Source of the DNA: Nitrosomonadales bacterium
GTDB taxonomy: Bacteria; Pseudomonadota; Gammaproteobacteria; Burkholderiales; Gallionellaceae
Reading direction: 5' to 3'
DNA: 64,000 nt
NCBI GenBank assembly: GCA_016177795.1
Contig: JACOUM010000008.1
Location: 1-64,000 of the forward strand
Shown piece by piece: positions 49,714-63,783 of this stretch. The translations under genes and the position numbers were made by a program. Each line of letters starts with the position of its first letter. Position 1 is the first letter of the stretch. The notes under the pieces were generated by a model. The model ran no database searches and was not told the DNA's origin. It worked only from the letters and a program-made list of their open reading frames with translations.

Positions 49714-51222
49714 ATGGACGGTTATTTGAAACGCATCCTCAACGCGCGCGTCTACGACGTGGCGATCGAAACACCGCTGGAATTCGCGCCCAACCTTTCG
49801 GCGCGCACCGGCAATACGCTGCTGCTCAAGCGCGAGGACATGCAGCCGGTGTTTTCCTTCAAGCTGCGCGGCGCGTACAACAAGATGGCGCAACTCACGC
49901 CGGAGCAACTCAAGCGCGGCGTCATCGCCGCCTCGGCGGGCAACCATGCGCAGGGCGTGGCGCTGTCCGCGCAGAAGCTCGGCTGCAAGGCGGTCATCGT
50001 GATGCCCGCCACCACGCCGCAGATCAAGATCGATGCGGTGAAAGGCCGCGGTGCGAAAGTGGTGCTGCACGGCGATTCGTATTCCGACGCCTGCGCGCAT
50101 GCGCTGGAACTGGAAAAACAGAAGGGCATGACCTTCGTGCACCCCTATGACGATCCCGACGTAATCGCAGGGCAGGGCACTATCGCAATGGAAATCCTGC
50201 GCCAGCACACCCGACCGATCCACGCGATCTTCTGCGCGATCGGCGGCGGCGGGCTGATCTCCGGCGTGGCGGCCTACGTCAAGGAACTGCGCCCCGACAT
50301 CAAAATCATCGGCGTGCAGCCGGTCGACTCCGACGCAATGTACCGCTCGCTGAAGGCGAAGCGGCGCGTCACGCTCGACCATGTCGGCCTGTTCGCCGAC
50401 GGCGTGGCGGTCAAGCAGGTCGGGCAGGAAACCTTCCGCCTGTGCCGCAAACTCGTTGACGAGATCGTGCTGGTGGACACCGACGCCACCTGCGCCGCGA
50501 TCAAGGATGTATTCGAGGATACCCGCTCGATCCTCGAACCGGCGGGGGCGCTCGCCATCGCCGGAGCCAAGCTGTATGCCGCGCGCGAAAGACTCAAGGA
50601 CGAGACGCTGGTCGCCATCGCCTGCGGCGCGAACATGAATTTCGACAGGCTGCGCTTCGTCGCGGAACGCGCCGAGATCGGCGAACGGCGCGAGGCGATC
50701 CTCGCCGTGACGATCCCCGAGACGCCCGGCAGCTTCCGCAAATTCTGCACGCTGCTCGGCAAGCGTAACATCACCGAATTCAACTACCGCTACGCCGACC
50801 CGAAAGTGGCGCATGTGTTCGCCGGCATCCAGGTGCGCGACCAGTCCGAGACCGCCGAACTGGTGGACAAGTTGCGGCGCAACAACCTGCCCACGCTCGA
50901 CCTTTCCGACAACGAAATGGCCAAGCTGCACCTGCGCCATCTGGTCGGCGGGCATGCGCCGGAAGCCAGGGACGAAATCCTGTTCCGCTTCGAGTTCCCG
51001 GAACGCCCCGGCGCGCTGATGAATTTCCTCAACAGCATGAGCCACAGCTGGAATATCAGCCTGTTCCACTACCGCAACCACGGTGCGGACTATGGGCGCG
51101 TGCTGGTCGGCATGCAGGTGCCGCATCACGACAAGAAAGCGTTGCGTGAATTTCTCGATACGCTCGGCTATCGCTATTGGGACGAGAGCGATAATTCGGC
51201 GTATCGACTATTCCTGGGATAG
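49714..51222 (+). CDS. ilvA: Threonine deaminase, biosynthetic
   Basis: A 502-residue enzyme. The PLP lysine lies in SFKLRGAYNK (about residues 46-55), and the Gly loop GGGGLISG near 172-179 binds the cofactor phosphate. Two ACT-like regulatory domains occupy about 330-500, as expected for the isoleucine-inhibited form. First step of isoleucine synthesis: threonine to 2-oxobutanoate. Confidence 0.95.
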   Translation: MDGYLKRILNARVYDVAIETPLEFAPNLSARTGNTLLLKREDMQPVFSFKLRGAYNKMAQLTPEQLKRGVIAASAGNHAQGVALSAQKLGCKAVIVMPATTPQIKIDAVKGRGAKVVLHGDSYSDACAHALELEKQKGMTFVHPYDDPDVIAGQGTIAMEILRQHTRPIHAIFCAIGGGGLISGVAAYVKELRPDIKIIGVQPVDSDAMYRSLKAKRRVTLDHVGLFADGVAVKQVGQETFRLCRKLVDEIVLVDTDATCAAIKDVFEDTRSILEPAGALAIAGAKLYAARERLKDETLVAIACGANMNFDRLRFVAERAEIGERREAILAVTIPETPGSFRKFCTLLGKRNITEFNYRYADPKVAHVFAGIQVRDQSETAELVDKLRRNNLPTLDLSDNEMAKLHLRHLVGGHAPEARDEILFRFEFPERPGALMNFLNSMSHSWNISLFHYRNHGADYGRVLVGMQVPHHDKKALREFLDTLGYRYWDESDNSAYRLFLG

Positions 51223-51272
51223 TTTGGCAGTAGTGGGGCAGAAGAGGGCCATATTATTGCCCTGTCGGCAAA

Positions 51273-51995
51273 TCAAACCAGAATTGCCACGCAGCCCTGC
51301 TTATCGCAACGCAATGCCGAACCTTGCTGATGCCAGTCACCCAACACCCAGCGTTCGCAACGATGCCCGTCCACAACATGCTCGTGGCAATCGGGCAGGT
51401 GGGTATGGCCGTGAATCAGGCGCGGATAGCGATATTCGCGCAGCAACGCGGCAACTGCGGCATCGCTTACATCCATGATCACACTGTCCTTGCCTTGCTT
51501 TTCCGTCGTGCTGCGCGAGCGTAACTGTTCGATGTAGGCCTTGCGTTCCGCTAGCGGCCGGGCAAGGAATTGTTGCTGGAAAGCCGCGTCATGTACTTGC
51601 GCGCGGTAACGCTGATATTCGGTATCGCCTGTACACAATATATCTCCATGGCTCAACAAAGTAGGCATGCCATACAAATCTATCAGCGTCGGGTCATGCA
51701 GCAACGTGGCATGACAAGCCTCTGCCAATGCCTGCCCCATCAGCAGATCGCGGTTGCCATGCAGCAAACAAACCCGGGTGCCGTGCCGGAGGAGACTGCG
51801 CAAGGCGGTAATCACCCGGGCATGAAATTCATCATTCAGATCGTCATCGCCAGCCCAGTATTCAAACAGGTCGCCAAGGATATACAGCGCTTCCGCTTGA
51901 GGCGCCACTTCGGCAATGAAACGCTGGAATGCCGCCATGCTGCCGGAATGGTCGGCGCTCAGATGCAAATCGGAGATGAATAAGGAATGGGGCAT
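51273..51995 (-). CDS. lpxH: UDP-2,3-diacylglucosamine diphosphatase
   Basis: A 240-residue metallophosphoesterase. The metal-binding series is intact: SDLHLS (residues 8-13), GDLFEYW, GNRD (about 80-83), SHGD and HGHTHLP. It hydrolyses UDP-2,3-diacylglucosamine in lipid A synthesis at the inner membrane. It lies downstream of the cyclophilin gene but is separated by a strong terminator. Confidence 0.93.
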   Translation of the reverse strand: MPHSLFISDLHLSADHSGSMAAFQRFIAEVAPQAEALYILGDLFEYWAGDDDLNDEFHARVITALRSLLRHGTRVCLLHGNRDLLMGQALAEACHATLLHDPTLIDLYGMPTLLSHGDILCTGDTEYQRYRAQVHDAAFQQQFLARPLAERKAYIEQLRSRSTTEKQGKDSVIMDVSDAAVAALLREYRYPRLIHGHTHLPDCHEHVVDGHRCERWVLGDWHQQGSALRCDKQGCVAILV

Positions 51996-52000
51996 AAAAC

Positions 52001-52025
52001 AAAACGGCGCTTAGTGCGCCGTTTT
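52001..52025 (-). terminator. Terminator between cyclophilin and lpxH genes
   Basis: Perfect 10-bp stem AAAACGGCGC/GCGCCGTTTT with loop TTAGT. On the - strand the stem ends in a T run (TTTTGTTTT), so it terminates the cyclophilin transcript. The symmetrical A/T ends make it potentially bidirectional. Confidence 0.9.
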
Positions 52026-52029
52026 ATTG

Positions 52030-52605
52030 CTATTTCACCACTTCCGCCTTGGCGATGACGACATCCTTTTCCGGAACGTCCTGATGGCCACCGCGAAAAC
52101 CGGTCGGCACCTTGCGGATAGCATCCACCACATCAGTGCCTTCCACCACTTTGCCGAAGACGCAGTACCCCCAGCCATCCTGCCCGGGATGATCGAGAAA
52201 ACCGTTATTTTTCACATTAATAAAAAATTGCGCAGTGGCGGAATGCGGGTCCGAAGTGCGCGCCATGGCAATCGTATAAGTGTCATTGCTCAAACCGTTT
52301 GCCGCCTCGTTTTTAATCGGCGCCTTGGTGGATTTTTCCTTCATGCCTGGCTCAAAGCCGCCGCCCTGGATCATGAACCCGTCAATCACGCGGTGAAAAA
52401 TGGTGTTGTTGTAGAAGCCGCTGTTTACATAATCGAGAAAATTCTTCACGGTATTCGGAGCTTTTTCGGCATCCAGTTGCAATGTAATAGCGCCGTGATT
52501 GGTATGTAATTTGACCATGATTTTTTTGCCTTGAGTTGATGAATGGGAAGATTGCATCGCGCAACCCAGCAAGAGCGCAAGCAACGTGGTAAACAGATAT
52601 TTCAT
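52030..52605 (-). CDS. Peptidyl-prolyl cis-trans isomerase, cyclophilin type
   Basis: A 191-residue protein whose N-terminus contains a lipobox-like LLGC (Cys about 15), then a cyclophilin domain: [31 protein letters not shown] and VFGKVVEG. From the first ATG it would be an envelope lipoprotein. An internal ATG at 52518 would give a cytosolic enzyme, so location is uncertain. It begins 1 nt after the L,D-transpeptidase stop, consistent with an envelope operon. Confidence 0.9.
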   Translation of the reverse strand: MKYLFTTLLALLLGCAMQSSHSSTQGKKIMVKLHTNHGAITLQLDAEKAPNTVKNFLDYVNSGFYNNTIFHRVIDGFMIQGGGFEPGMKEKSTKAPIKNEAANGLSNDTYTIAMARTSDPHSATAQFFINVKNNGFLDHPGQDGWGYCVFGKVVEGTDVVDAIRKVPTGFRGGHQDVPEKDVVIAKAEVVK

Positions 52606-52606
52606 A

Positions 52607-53839
52607 TTATGCGGCTCCTTCGTAAATAATCTGCCAGCGATTGTTTTGCCTGATCCAGTATTGACGTTTCTTCATGCGATTGGACAGGTTGCTGCTGTTG
52701 TAACTCTGTTCAAAATTGACTACCACCATATCGGGTTGTTCAGGGTAGGTGAATATGCTGAGATTGGACACACCGACCTTGATCCACGATTTCGCGCTGT
52801 TTACCAGCCGTTTCTGTTTCGCCCACGCTTGGTAACTCAGGCTGTCGCTGGAAAAATTGCGCGCATAATGTCCGAGGTAAGCGTCGGTATTGAGGCTGGA
52901 CCAATCACCGCGCCATTGTTCAATCGCCTGCAGCAGCGCGTCTCGCTCGTCATGATCCTGCTCGTTGCTCCAGTCCATGCGATTGGTGATGATAACCGGC
53001 GTAATGCCGACTTGCAGATAGGGCGCAAGTTTGTTCAGATCTTCATTCGCCAGTACCACACAACCATCGCTGGCACGCGGCGGGCGGCTATAGGTATCGC
53101 TGGGTGTGCCATGCAGCCAGATGCCGCTGCCGGTTCGCTTGTTTTTACGATCCCATTCATTCGGATAGCTGAGCGGATAAGCACCGCTGCCATACATATC
53201 GGCAAGCTTGCTTTTCGGTAAATCGGCCTTGATGAAATACACCCCGATGGGGGTGCGCTTGTCGCCTTCAGAGACTTTTTCGGTGCCCAATTTGCCGATG
53301 GTGATGTAGAAGTCCGTCACATAACGCGGCTCGCCATTTACGTTTTCATAAACAAACAGGGTAGCGCGGCTGGTATCCACCACCAGCACGTGTTTCTGTT
53401 GCGCATCGAGCTTCCACAAGAAACGCGGTTTGAGAGCGCTGTCCGGCTGGGATAGCACCCGTTGCAGGCGTACCCGCGCCTCATCACGCAGATCTTCGAT
53501 CTTGTCACGCGGCGCATTGGCTGCGCTGCCAAAATGATCAATCGCGCCGGCACGCGCCATCAGCAAGTCGCCCTTGACCAGATGTGCCAGCTTGAAATTC
53601 GGATTGACGCGCAACAGGCTATTCACCTCATTGAGCGCAAGATCAAGACGGTTGTTGTTGATGGCTTGCAGGCTTTTGGCCAATTGTGCTTCTGTGCTAT
53701 ATGAGTTAATAGCGCGTTGCAACGGTTTCTGATCGGTGCTGGCGGAAGCCTGTGCCGCATGGACTGAATCAGGCGAGGTGTGGGCCGCGCCAATCAGCAA
53801 GCTGCATAACAATGAATAAATCAGTGCCCGGCTCAACAT
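52607..53839 (-). CDS. L,D-transpeptidase (YkuD) with C-terminal NTF2-like domain
   Basis: A 410-residue exported protein. A TPR-like helical segment follows the signal peptide. The YkuD domain (about 145-290) contains the catalytic H...SDGC motif: [10 protein letters not shown] and then RASDGCVVL. The last 110 residues form an NTF2/SnoaL-like domain closely similar in pattern to the end of the next gene's product (W-R/A-x-x-W-S-x-x-N, VG-x-SN, F-x-QSY). Expected role: 3-3 cross-linking or protein attachment in peptidoglycan. Confidence 0.9.
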   Translation of the reverse strand: MLSRALIYSLLCSLLIGAAHTSPDSVHAAQASASTDQKPLQRAINSYSTEAQLAKSLQAINNNRLDLALNEVNSLLRVNPNFKLAHLVKGDLLMARAGAIDHFGSAANAPRDKIEDLRDEARVRLQRVLSQPDSALKPRFLWKLDAQQKHVLVVDTSRATLFVYENVNGEPRYVTDFYITIGKLGTEKVSEGDKRTPIGVYFIKADLPKSKLADMYGSGAYPLSYPNEWDRKNKRTGSGIWLHGTPSDTYSRPPRASDGCVVLANEDLNKLAPYLQVGITPVIITNRMDWSNEQDHDERDALLQAIEQWRGDWSSLNTDAYLGHYARNFSSDSLSYQAWAKQKRLVNSAKSWIKVGVSNLSIFTYPEQPDMVVVNFEQSYNSSNLSNRMKKRQYWIRQNNRWQIIYEGAA

Positions 53840-53841
53840 GG

Positions 53842-54861
53842 TTAATTGGCGCGCTCTTCCTGAATCAACCAGTTATCGCCGGTTTTCACCATCTGCAAGG
53901 TTTTGTTGCCGGAAGTTTTCAGGTGGCTGGCATGGTAAGACTGACTAAATTCCACGGTGGCATGATCGTTGTCGCTGAACTTGACGGTAGCATTGCTGAT
54001 GCCAACGCGGATGAAATTCGGTTTGCTGAGACGCTCTTGCCGAGTGGCTTTCCATGCCGCACGGCTTTCACCGTTCGGCGTCTTGAAATCAGCGGCGTAG
54101 AACGACAGGTATTTATTCACATTTTTGGCTGACCAAGCTGCAGCCCAGGCATTGACGGTTTTCAAGACTTCGCCGCTGTTATCTGCCACAGGCGCTGCTG
54201 CAGGTTCCGGGACTTTCTCGACTGAAGCGGGTTTGTTTGCAACAGGCGCAACGGGTTCGGTTTTGGCTGGTTCAGGCTTGTTTGTCGCCGCAATGACAGG
54301 CGTTTCAGCACTGTGTGCCGGGGCTGATTTGCTGCGCGCACCGCCGGCAAACAAATCCTGGATCATTGCCAGCTTGGTTTTTGTGGCGGTATTGCTGCGA
54401 TCCAGTTGCAGAGCGCGATCGTAAGCCTGACTGGCCATCTTGGCGTAAATGTCGCCGAGGTTTTCATGTGCGGTCGCATAACTGGGATGAGTGCGTATCG
54501 CCATTTCCAGCGCCAGCTTGGCTTTGTCATATTGCCCCTGTCCGGCATACAGCACCGCGAGATTGTTATAAGGCTCGGGCAATTCGGGATAGTCTTCGGT
54601 CAACGCCGAGAACACCTTGATGGATTCAGCAGTTTTGCCCTGCTCGGTGAAGATCAGTCCCTTGAGAAAGCGCGCCTGCGCATCTTTGGGGTTGTTAGCC
54701 AGAAATTCATTTACCTTATCCAGCGCCTGGCTGTGCTGGCCTTGTTTGAACAGTTTGTTTGCATCCTGAATATCGTCGGCATAGGCGGCTAGACTGGCGC
54801 CTGACAGCCAAACGCCAATAATCAGTGCGAGGCAATGATGAGAACGGTTGAACATGTTCAT
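53842..54861 (-). CDS. TPR protein with C-terminal NTF2-like domain
   Basis: A 339-residue exported protein from ATG 54861 (AAGGA about 12 nt upstream; signal peptide cleaved near AYA-D). About four tetratricopeptide units (25-160), a Pro/Ala/Lys-rich linker and a C-terminal NTF2-like domain (about 230-339) shared with the L,D-transpeptidase 2 nt downstream. Probably an assembly partner of that enzyme in the periplasm. Confidence 0.85.
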   Translation of the reverse strand: MNMFNRSHHCLALIIGVWLSGASLAAYADDIQDANKLFKQGQHSQALDKVNEFLANNPKDAQARFLKGLIFTEQGKTAESIKVFSALTEDYPELPEPYNNLAVLYAGQGQYDKAKLALEMAIRTHPSYATAHENLGDIYAKMASQAYDRALQLDRSNTATKTKLAMIQDLFAGGARSKSAPAHSAETPVIAATNKPEPAKTEPVAPVANKPASVEKVPEPAAAPVADNSGEVLKTVNAWAAAWSAKNVNKYLSFYAADFKTPNGESRAAWKATRQERLSKPNFIRVGISNATVKFSDNDHATVEFSQSYHASHLKTSGNKTLQMVKTGDNWLIQEERAN

Positions 54862-55027
54862 CTTGTTATTCAGTTCCTTGGGTATGCGGGTACACGCAAC
54901 GGCTGATTCTATCAAAATACCTGCGCATTTTCACAGTTTATGTTTGTTGGCGCCCCAGCCTCGCTGGTGTTTCGGGTAAAATCCATCGCGCATTCTGCAA
55001 ACTAAAACCAAAACCGAGAATTCCAGC

Positions 55028-56692
<1,665 letters not shown>

Positions 56693-56707
56693 TCATCAAC
56701 AACAGCA

Positions 56708-57001
56708 TTGCCGCCTTCGATTCTGTTGTACGCGTTTTCCTGCTTCGCAGGTGTAACGGCGATTATCGGCATCATCGTCAATTATTTGAAAAAAGGAAAG
56801 GTCGCGTGTACATGGCTGGAGTGCCATTTTCGCTGGCAGACACGCACTTTCTGGTTCGGCTTGCTGTGGGCGGTGATCGGTGCGTCAACCATTTTCATTT
56901 CGATCGGCATGACAATTTTGTTTGCCAACTTCTGCTGGATCATTTACCGCATCGTCAAGGGTTGGCTCAATCTGAACGACAACAAACCCATGACATTCTG
57001 A
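56708..57001 (+). CDS. Small membrane protein, DUF4870-like
   Basis: A 97-residue protein with three hydrophobic helices. The pattern IIVNYLKKG...[21 protein letters not shown] and IYRIVKGW near the end matches a conserved family of proteobacterial membrane proteins annotated DUF4870. The start is TTG 56708, 15 nt after the glnS stop; no ATG is available in frame without losing the first helix. Function unknown. Confidence 0.75.
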   Translation: MPPSILLYAFSCFAGVTAIIGIIVNYLKKGKVACTWLECHFRWQTRTFWFGLLWAVIGASTIFISIGMTILFANFCWIIYRIVKGWLNLNDNKPMTF

Positions 57002-57008
57002 GCGCCTC

Positions 57009-58406
57009 ATGTTGAAAATCTACAACACCCTCACTCGCGACAAGCAGGACTTCATCCCCATCGAGCCGAACAGGGTGCGCATGTATGTGTGCGGCATGAC
57101 GGTATATGACTACTGTCACCTTGGCCATGCACGAGTGATGGTGGTGTTCGACATGGTATACCGCTGGCTGAAGGCTTCCGGTTACAACGTAACCTACGTG
57201 CGCAACATTACCGACATCGACGACAAGATCATCAAGCGTGCGGCGGAGAACGGCGAGTCCATTCATGCGCTAACACAACGCTTTATCGATGCGATGCACC
57301 AAGACGCCAAGGCACTGGCCGTACAGCCTCCCGACCATGAGCCGCGCGCCACGCAATATGTGCCGCAAATGCTGGAGATGATTGCGCAACTGGAACAAAA
57401 CGGGCTGGCCTACCATGCAGCGGATGGTGACGTGAATTACGCGGTGCGCAAGTTCGACGGCTACGGCAAGCTGTCCGGCAAGTCTCTGGAAGATTTGCGC
57501 GCCGGCGAGCGTGTCGATGTTGCTGCCGACAAACACGACCCACTCGATTTTGTGCTGTGGAAGCATGCCAGGGAGGATGAGTCGGAAGAGGTAAAGTGGG
57601 ATTCACAGTGGGGCAAAGGCCGCCCCGGTTGGCATATCGAATGCTCGGCGATGGGCTCGGAATTGCTCGGCCCACACTTCGACATTCACGGCGGCGGCGC
57701 AGACTTGCAATTTCCGCATCACGAGAACGAGATCGCGCAAAGCGAGGGCGCACACCGGTGCCAGTTTGTGAATTACTGGATGCATAACGGCTTCGTGCGT
57801 GTGGATGAGGAAAAGATGTCCAAGTCGCTGGGCAACTTCTTCACCATCCGCGAAGTGCTGAAGAAATATGACGCCGAAGTAGTGCGCTTCTTCATTCTGC
57901 GCGCACATTACCGCAGCCCGCTGAACTACTCCGATGCGCATCTTGATGACGCCAGAGGGGCGTTGACCAGGCTTTATACGGCACTTAAATTTTTACCCGT
58001 TCTCACTTCGACAGACTCGGGACGAACGGAGGCGGTCGACTGGAACGAGCCTCACGCCCAGCGTTTCAGGGCCGCGATGGACGACGACTTCAACACGCCG
58101 GAAGCGATGGCGGTGTTGTTCGATCTTGCCAGCGAAGTGAACCGCAACCAGTCATCCGAAGCCGCAACCCAACTTAAACTGCTGGCTGGCATATTGGGCT
58201 TGTTACAACGCGATCCGCGGGAATTCTTGCAGGGCGGCGACAAAAAAAATATGAGTGAAGCGCAAATCAACGAGCAGATTGCCGCACGCATCGCCGCCAA
58301 GCAAGCCAAGAATTATGCCGAAGCCGACCGCATTCGCAAGGAGCTGCAGAACATCGGTATCGCACTGGAAGATACGCCGCAAGGCACGACCTGGCGGCAC
58401 ACCTGA
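57009..58406 (+). CDS. cysS: Cysteinyl-tRNA synthetase
   Basis: A 465-residue class I enzyme. The first zinc Cys is in [14 protein letters not shown], which also has the HIGH-type HLGH. The KMSKS loop is exact ([10 protein letters not shown], about residue 272). Both lie at the usual positions. It starts 7 nt after the small membrane protein gene. Confidence 0.97.
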   Translation: MLKIYNTLTRDKQDFIPIEPNRVRMYVCGMTVYDYCHLGHARVMVVFDMVYRWLKASGYNVTYVRNITDIDDKIIKRAAENGESIHALTQRFIDAMHQDAKALAVQPPDHEPRATQYVPQMLEMIAQLEQNGLAYHAADGDVNYAVRKFDGYGKLSGKSLEDLRAGERVDVAADKHDPLDFVLWKHAREDESEEVKWDSQWGKGRPGWHIECSAMGSELLGPHFDIHGGGADLQFPHHENEIAQSEGAHRCQFVNYWMHNGFVRVDEEKMSKSLGNFFTIREVLKKYDAEVVRFFILRAHYRSPLNYSDAHLDDARGALTRLYTALKFLPVLTSTDSGRTEAVDWNEPHAQRFRAAMDDDFNTPEAMAVLFDLASEVNRNQSSEAATQLKLLAGILGLLQRDPREFLQGGDKKNMSEAQINEQIAARIAAKQAKNYAEADRIRKELQNIGIALEDTPQGTTWRHT

Positions 58407-58412
58407 CGATGA

Positions 58413-60830
<2,418 letters not shown>

Positions 60831-61937
60831 TCAAATGCGCATCGGCATAACAACATAACGAAATTCCTCGTTTTCCGGCGTCGTCATCAGGATGCTGCTA
60901 TTGGGATCACCGAACGAAAAAGTGGCTGTATTGCTGCTGATATTATTCAACCCATCCATCAGGTAGGTAATATTAAAGCCGATATCCAAGGCTTCACCAT
61001 GATAATCGGTCTCAATTTCTTCCTGCGCTTCTTCTTGCTCGCTGTTGTTGCTGATAATGCTGAGATTTTTTTCGGTCAACACAAAGCGTACACCACGAAA
61101 TTTTTCGTTGGATAATATGGCGGCGCGCTGCAATGCCTGCTGTAAAAAAACCCGTTCCATACTGAGGTGGTTGTTATATTTCGGGATAACCCGCTCATAA
61201 TCCGGAAATTTTCCATCAATTACTTTTGTTGTTAATATAACACCCGAAAAAGTGGCTCTAATTTGTTGCGGTGAAAGTTCCAGTTCGATATTTTCATCTG
61301 TATCCGCCAACAGCTTGGATAATTCCATAACAGCCTTGCGGGGTAAAATAATTTCCTGTTTTTCATAATCGCCACCGATAACTCTGGCATTGTAAGCCAA
61401 TCGATGCCCGTCGGTGGCCACCACTCTTAACTTGTCGCCTTCTACTATCAATAACACCCCGTTTAAATAGTAACGCACGTCCTGTTGTGCCATGGCATAT
61501 TGAACGGACAGCAACAGATCCTTTAATACGCCCTGGCACAGGGTAATTTTTTTGGCGTTTTCCAACTGGTTGCTCAGCTTAGGGAAATCCTGTGCCGGCA
61601 GGGTTTGCAAGCTAAAGCGGCTTCTGTTTGTTTTGATCTGCGCTTTATTTTCCTTCAGATCAATGGTTACTTTGCTTTGGTCAGGAAGAACCCTCAAAAT
61701 TTCCTGCAACTTTTTCCCTCCAACTGTAATGGCAGCATTCTTTCCGATTCCTGCGCCGACATCGATAGTCGTAGTAATCTGTATTTCCAGATCGGTTGCA
61801 GTAAATCGTATTTTGCCATCCTGATTTTCAATCAGTACATTCGACAATATGGGCAGTGTTTGTTTTCGCTCCACAATACCAATAACTATTTGTAACGGTT
61901 TAAGTATGGCTTCTTTATCAATTTTTTCAATAAACAT
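60831..61937 (-). CDS. dnaN: DNA polymerase III sliding clamp (beta subunit)
   Basis: A 368-residue protein of the exact family length, with three repeated clamp domains and the conserved C-terminus ending YVVMPMRI. It tethers polymerase III to DNA. It follows dnaA by 201 nt and precedes gyrB. Confidence 0.97.
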   Translation of the reverse strand: MFIEKIDKEAILKPLQIVIGIVERKQTLPILSNVLIENQDGKIRFTATDLEIQITTTIDVGAGIGKNAAITVGGKKLQEILRVLPDQSKVTIDLKENKAQIKTNRSRFSLQTLPAQDFPKLSNQLENAKKITLCQGVLKDLLLSVQYAMAQQDVRYYLNGVLLIVEGDKLRVVATDGHRLAYNARVIGGDYEKQEIILPRKAVMELSKLLADTDENIELELSPQQIRATFSGVILTTKVIDGKFPDYERVIPKYNNHLSMERVFLQQALQRAAILSNEKFRGVRFVLTEKNLSIISNNSEQEEAQEEIETDYHGEALDIGFNITYLMDGLNNISSNTATFSFGDPNSSILMTTPENEEFRYVVMPMRI

Positions 61938-62138
61938 AATATATAAATCCTTAATAGAAACTAATAAGCTACCCTTGCTTGTGTTAAGAACAATAAAAAA
62001 TGTTCAAATACATTATGTTAATGGTCAGCAAACCACAAAGGATGATTGTCGATAAGTAATGACCGTAATGTGAATAATTGTTGCGGCCATTACACAAAAG
62101 CGAATTGCTGACAAATTCCATACATAATATTAACAACC
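61938..62138. other. AT-rich dnaA-dnaN gap, candidate part of oriC
   Basis: A 201-nt AT-rich gap. DnaA-box matches are TTATTCACA (62069-62077, - orientation) and TTATCCACG (62139-62147), the latter overlapping the dnaA stop. A third, perfect TTATCCACA lies at 63560-63568 upstream of dnaA. The boxes are too few to fix the origin; either gap could be oriC. Confidence 0.4.
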
Positions 62139-63494
62139 TTATCCACGCAATGTTTGAAGCAACACCCTGTAATCAGCATCAGCTGTAGCATCAAGCATTC
62201 TGAGGTTTCCCACCATTTTGCAAGCATGTATAACAGTCGAATGATCTTTTCCACCGAAAGCATTGCCTATTTCTGGCAGGCTCATCGTAGTTAACTCGCG
62301 AGCAAGAGCCATGGCTATTTGTCGCGGCCGAGTCAGGTTACGGGTTCTTTTTTTGGAAAGCAGGTCGACCATTTTGATGCGGTAATAGTCAGCAACTGTT
62401 TTTTGTATATTTTCAATGGAAATTTGTCGGCTTTGTGCAATTAGAATGTCCTTTAGCGCCTCTTTTGTTGTTTCCGTAGAAATAGCACAGCGATGAAATT
62501 TGACATATGCCTCAACCCTTTTCAATGCGCCTTCCAGCTCGCGAACATTTGAGTTGACGTTTTTGGCTATGAAAAATGCTACTGCTTCACTGAGCGTGTA
62601 TCCACTCAGACTGGCTTTCTTCAGCAGGATTGCCACGCGCATTTCCAGTTCCGGCGGCTCGATAGCGACAGTCAAACCCCAACCAAAGCGCGAGATCAAA
62701 CGACTATCAAGTCCGGTAATTTCTTTGGGAAAGGTATCGCTCGTCATGATTACCTGTTTGTGCGAGTCGATCAGCGTGTTGAATGCGTAAAAAAACTCTT
62801 CTTGTGTTTTGTTTTTTCCAGCAAAAAACTGAATATCATCAATCAGTAAAGTATCGAGAGAATGATAATACTGCTTGAATTCTTCAAACTTGTTTGACTG
62901 ATAAGCGCGTACGACATCGGATATGTACCGCTCAGCGTGCATATAGCAAATTTTTGCTTGCGGGTTATTTGCCTTGATTTGATTGCCTATTGCCTGGATC
63001 AGGTGAGTTTTTCCTAATCCCACGCCACCATAAATAAACAGGGGGTTGTAAGATGCGCCCGGAAGCTCAGCTACTTGGGTGGCGGCTGCAAAAGCAAGCT
63101 GATTGGCTTTGCCGATAACAAAGTTATCGAAAATCAGACTGGGGTTGAGTTTCCCGTAGCTGCGAAACGATGTCTCAACTTTAGGTTTTCCGCCATAAGC
63201 CACCACCTCTTTTTTTTGGGGCGTGATTTCTGGCGGTTTATTGACCATTTCGGTTTCGAGAACGCGAAATTCAAATGGGGGAACTTGTGAATAAATCAAG
63301 CCGGCTTGCCGGCATATCTCGGGTAAAAAGCGTTCCTGAACAAGTTTTAAGGTAAAACTGTTGGGCGCGGTAAGTATCAGTGAGCCATTGCCACTTTCAA
63401 GAAGCAACGGCTTTATCCATGAATTGTATTGTTGCGGCGGCAGACTCTTTTCAAACGAGCGGAGGCATGAATCCCAAAAAGAAGTATCCTGCAT
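62139..63494 (-). CDS. dnaA: Chromosomal replication initiator DnaA
   Basis: A 451-residue protein from ATG 63494, which matches the normal family start (MQDTSFWDSC); the open frame extends further upstream. Domain I is followed by a short linker, then the AAA+ core with GGVGLGKTHL and LLIDDIQF, and the C-terminal DNA-binding domain with GGKDHSTVIHA. It opens the origin. Confidence 0.97.
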   Translation of the reverse strand: MQDTSFWDSCLRSFEKSLPPQQYNSWIKPLLLESGNGSLILTAPNSFTLKLVQERFLPEICRQAGLIYSQVPPFEFRVLETEMVNKPPEITPQKKEVVAYGGKPKVETSFRSYGKLNPSLIFDNFVIGKANQLAFAAATQVAELPGASYNPLFIYGGVGLGKTHLIQAIGNQIKANNPQAKICYMHAERYISDVVRAYQSNKFEEFKQYYHSLDTLLIDDIQFFAGKNKTQEEFFYAFNTLIDSHKQVIMTSDTFPKEITGLDSRLISRFGWGLTVAIEPPELEMRVAILLKKASLSGYTLSEAVAFFIAKNVNSNVRELEGALKRVEAYVKFHRCAISTETTKEALKDILIAQSRQISIENIQKTVADYYRIKMVDLLSKKRTRNLTRPRQIAMALARELTTMSLPEIGNAFGGKDHSTVIHACKMVGNLRMLDATADADYRVLLQTLRG

Positions 63495-63559
63495 AATTGA
63501 GCGTAATTTGCGGGTTGGCAGCGACAAAAGTCCTTGCATTCTACAGCGCAAAGGCAAAC

Positions 63560-63568
63560 TTATCCACA
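63560..63568 (+). promoter_or_regulatory. DnaA box upstream of dnaA
   Basis: TTATCCACA, an exact consensus DnaA box, between the dnaA start and rpmH. It may serve autoregulation of dnaA or be part of the origin. Confidence 0.7.
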
Positions 63569-63648
63569 AGCAAAAAAGCAAATTCAACTTGACATATCCA
63601 CCTTAACACTTTGTAATAGCGCGCTTTACGATTCAGCCAAGGAAAAAC

Positions 63649-63783
63649 ATGAAACGCACTTACCAACCCTCCGTAACCAGAAGAAAACGTACCCATGGTT
63701 TTTTGGTACGCATGAAAACGCGCGGTGGACGCGCTGTTATCAATGCGCGCCGCGCCAAGGGCCGCGCCAGACTTGCGGTTTAG
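63649..63783 (+). CDS. rpmH: Ribosomal protein L34
   Basis: A 44-residue basic protein with the invariant MKRTYQPS start, KRTHGF and the Arg/Lys-rich end. Divergent from dnaA and followed by rnpA, the conserved order near bacterial origins. Confidence 0.98.
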   Translation: MKRTYQPSVTRRKRTHGFLVRMKTRGGRAVINARRAKGRARLAV

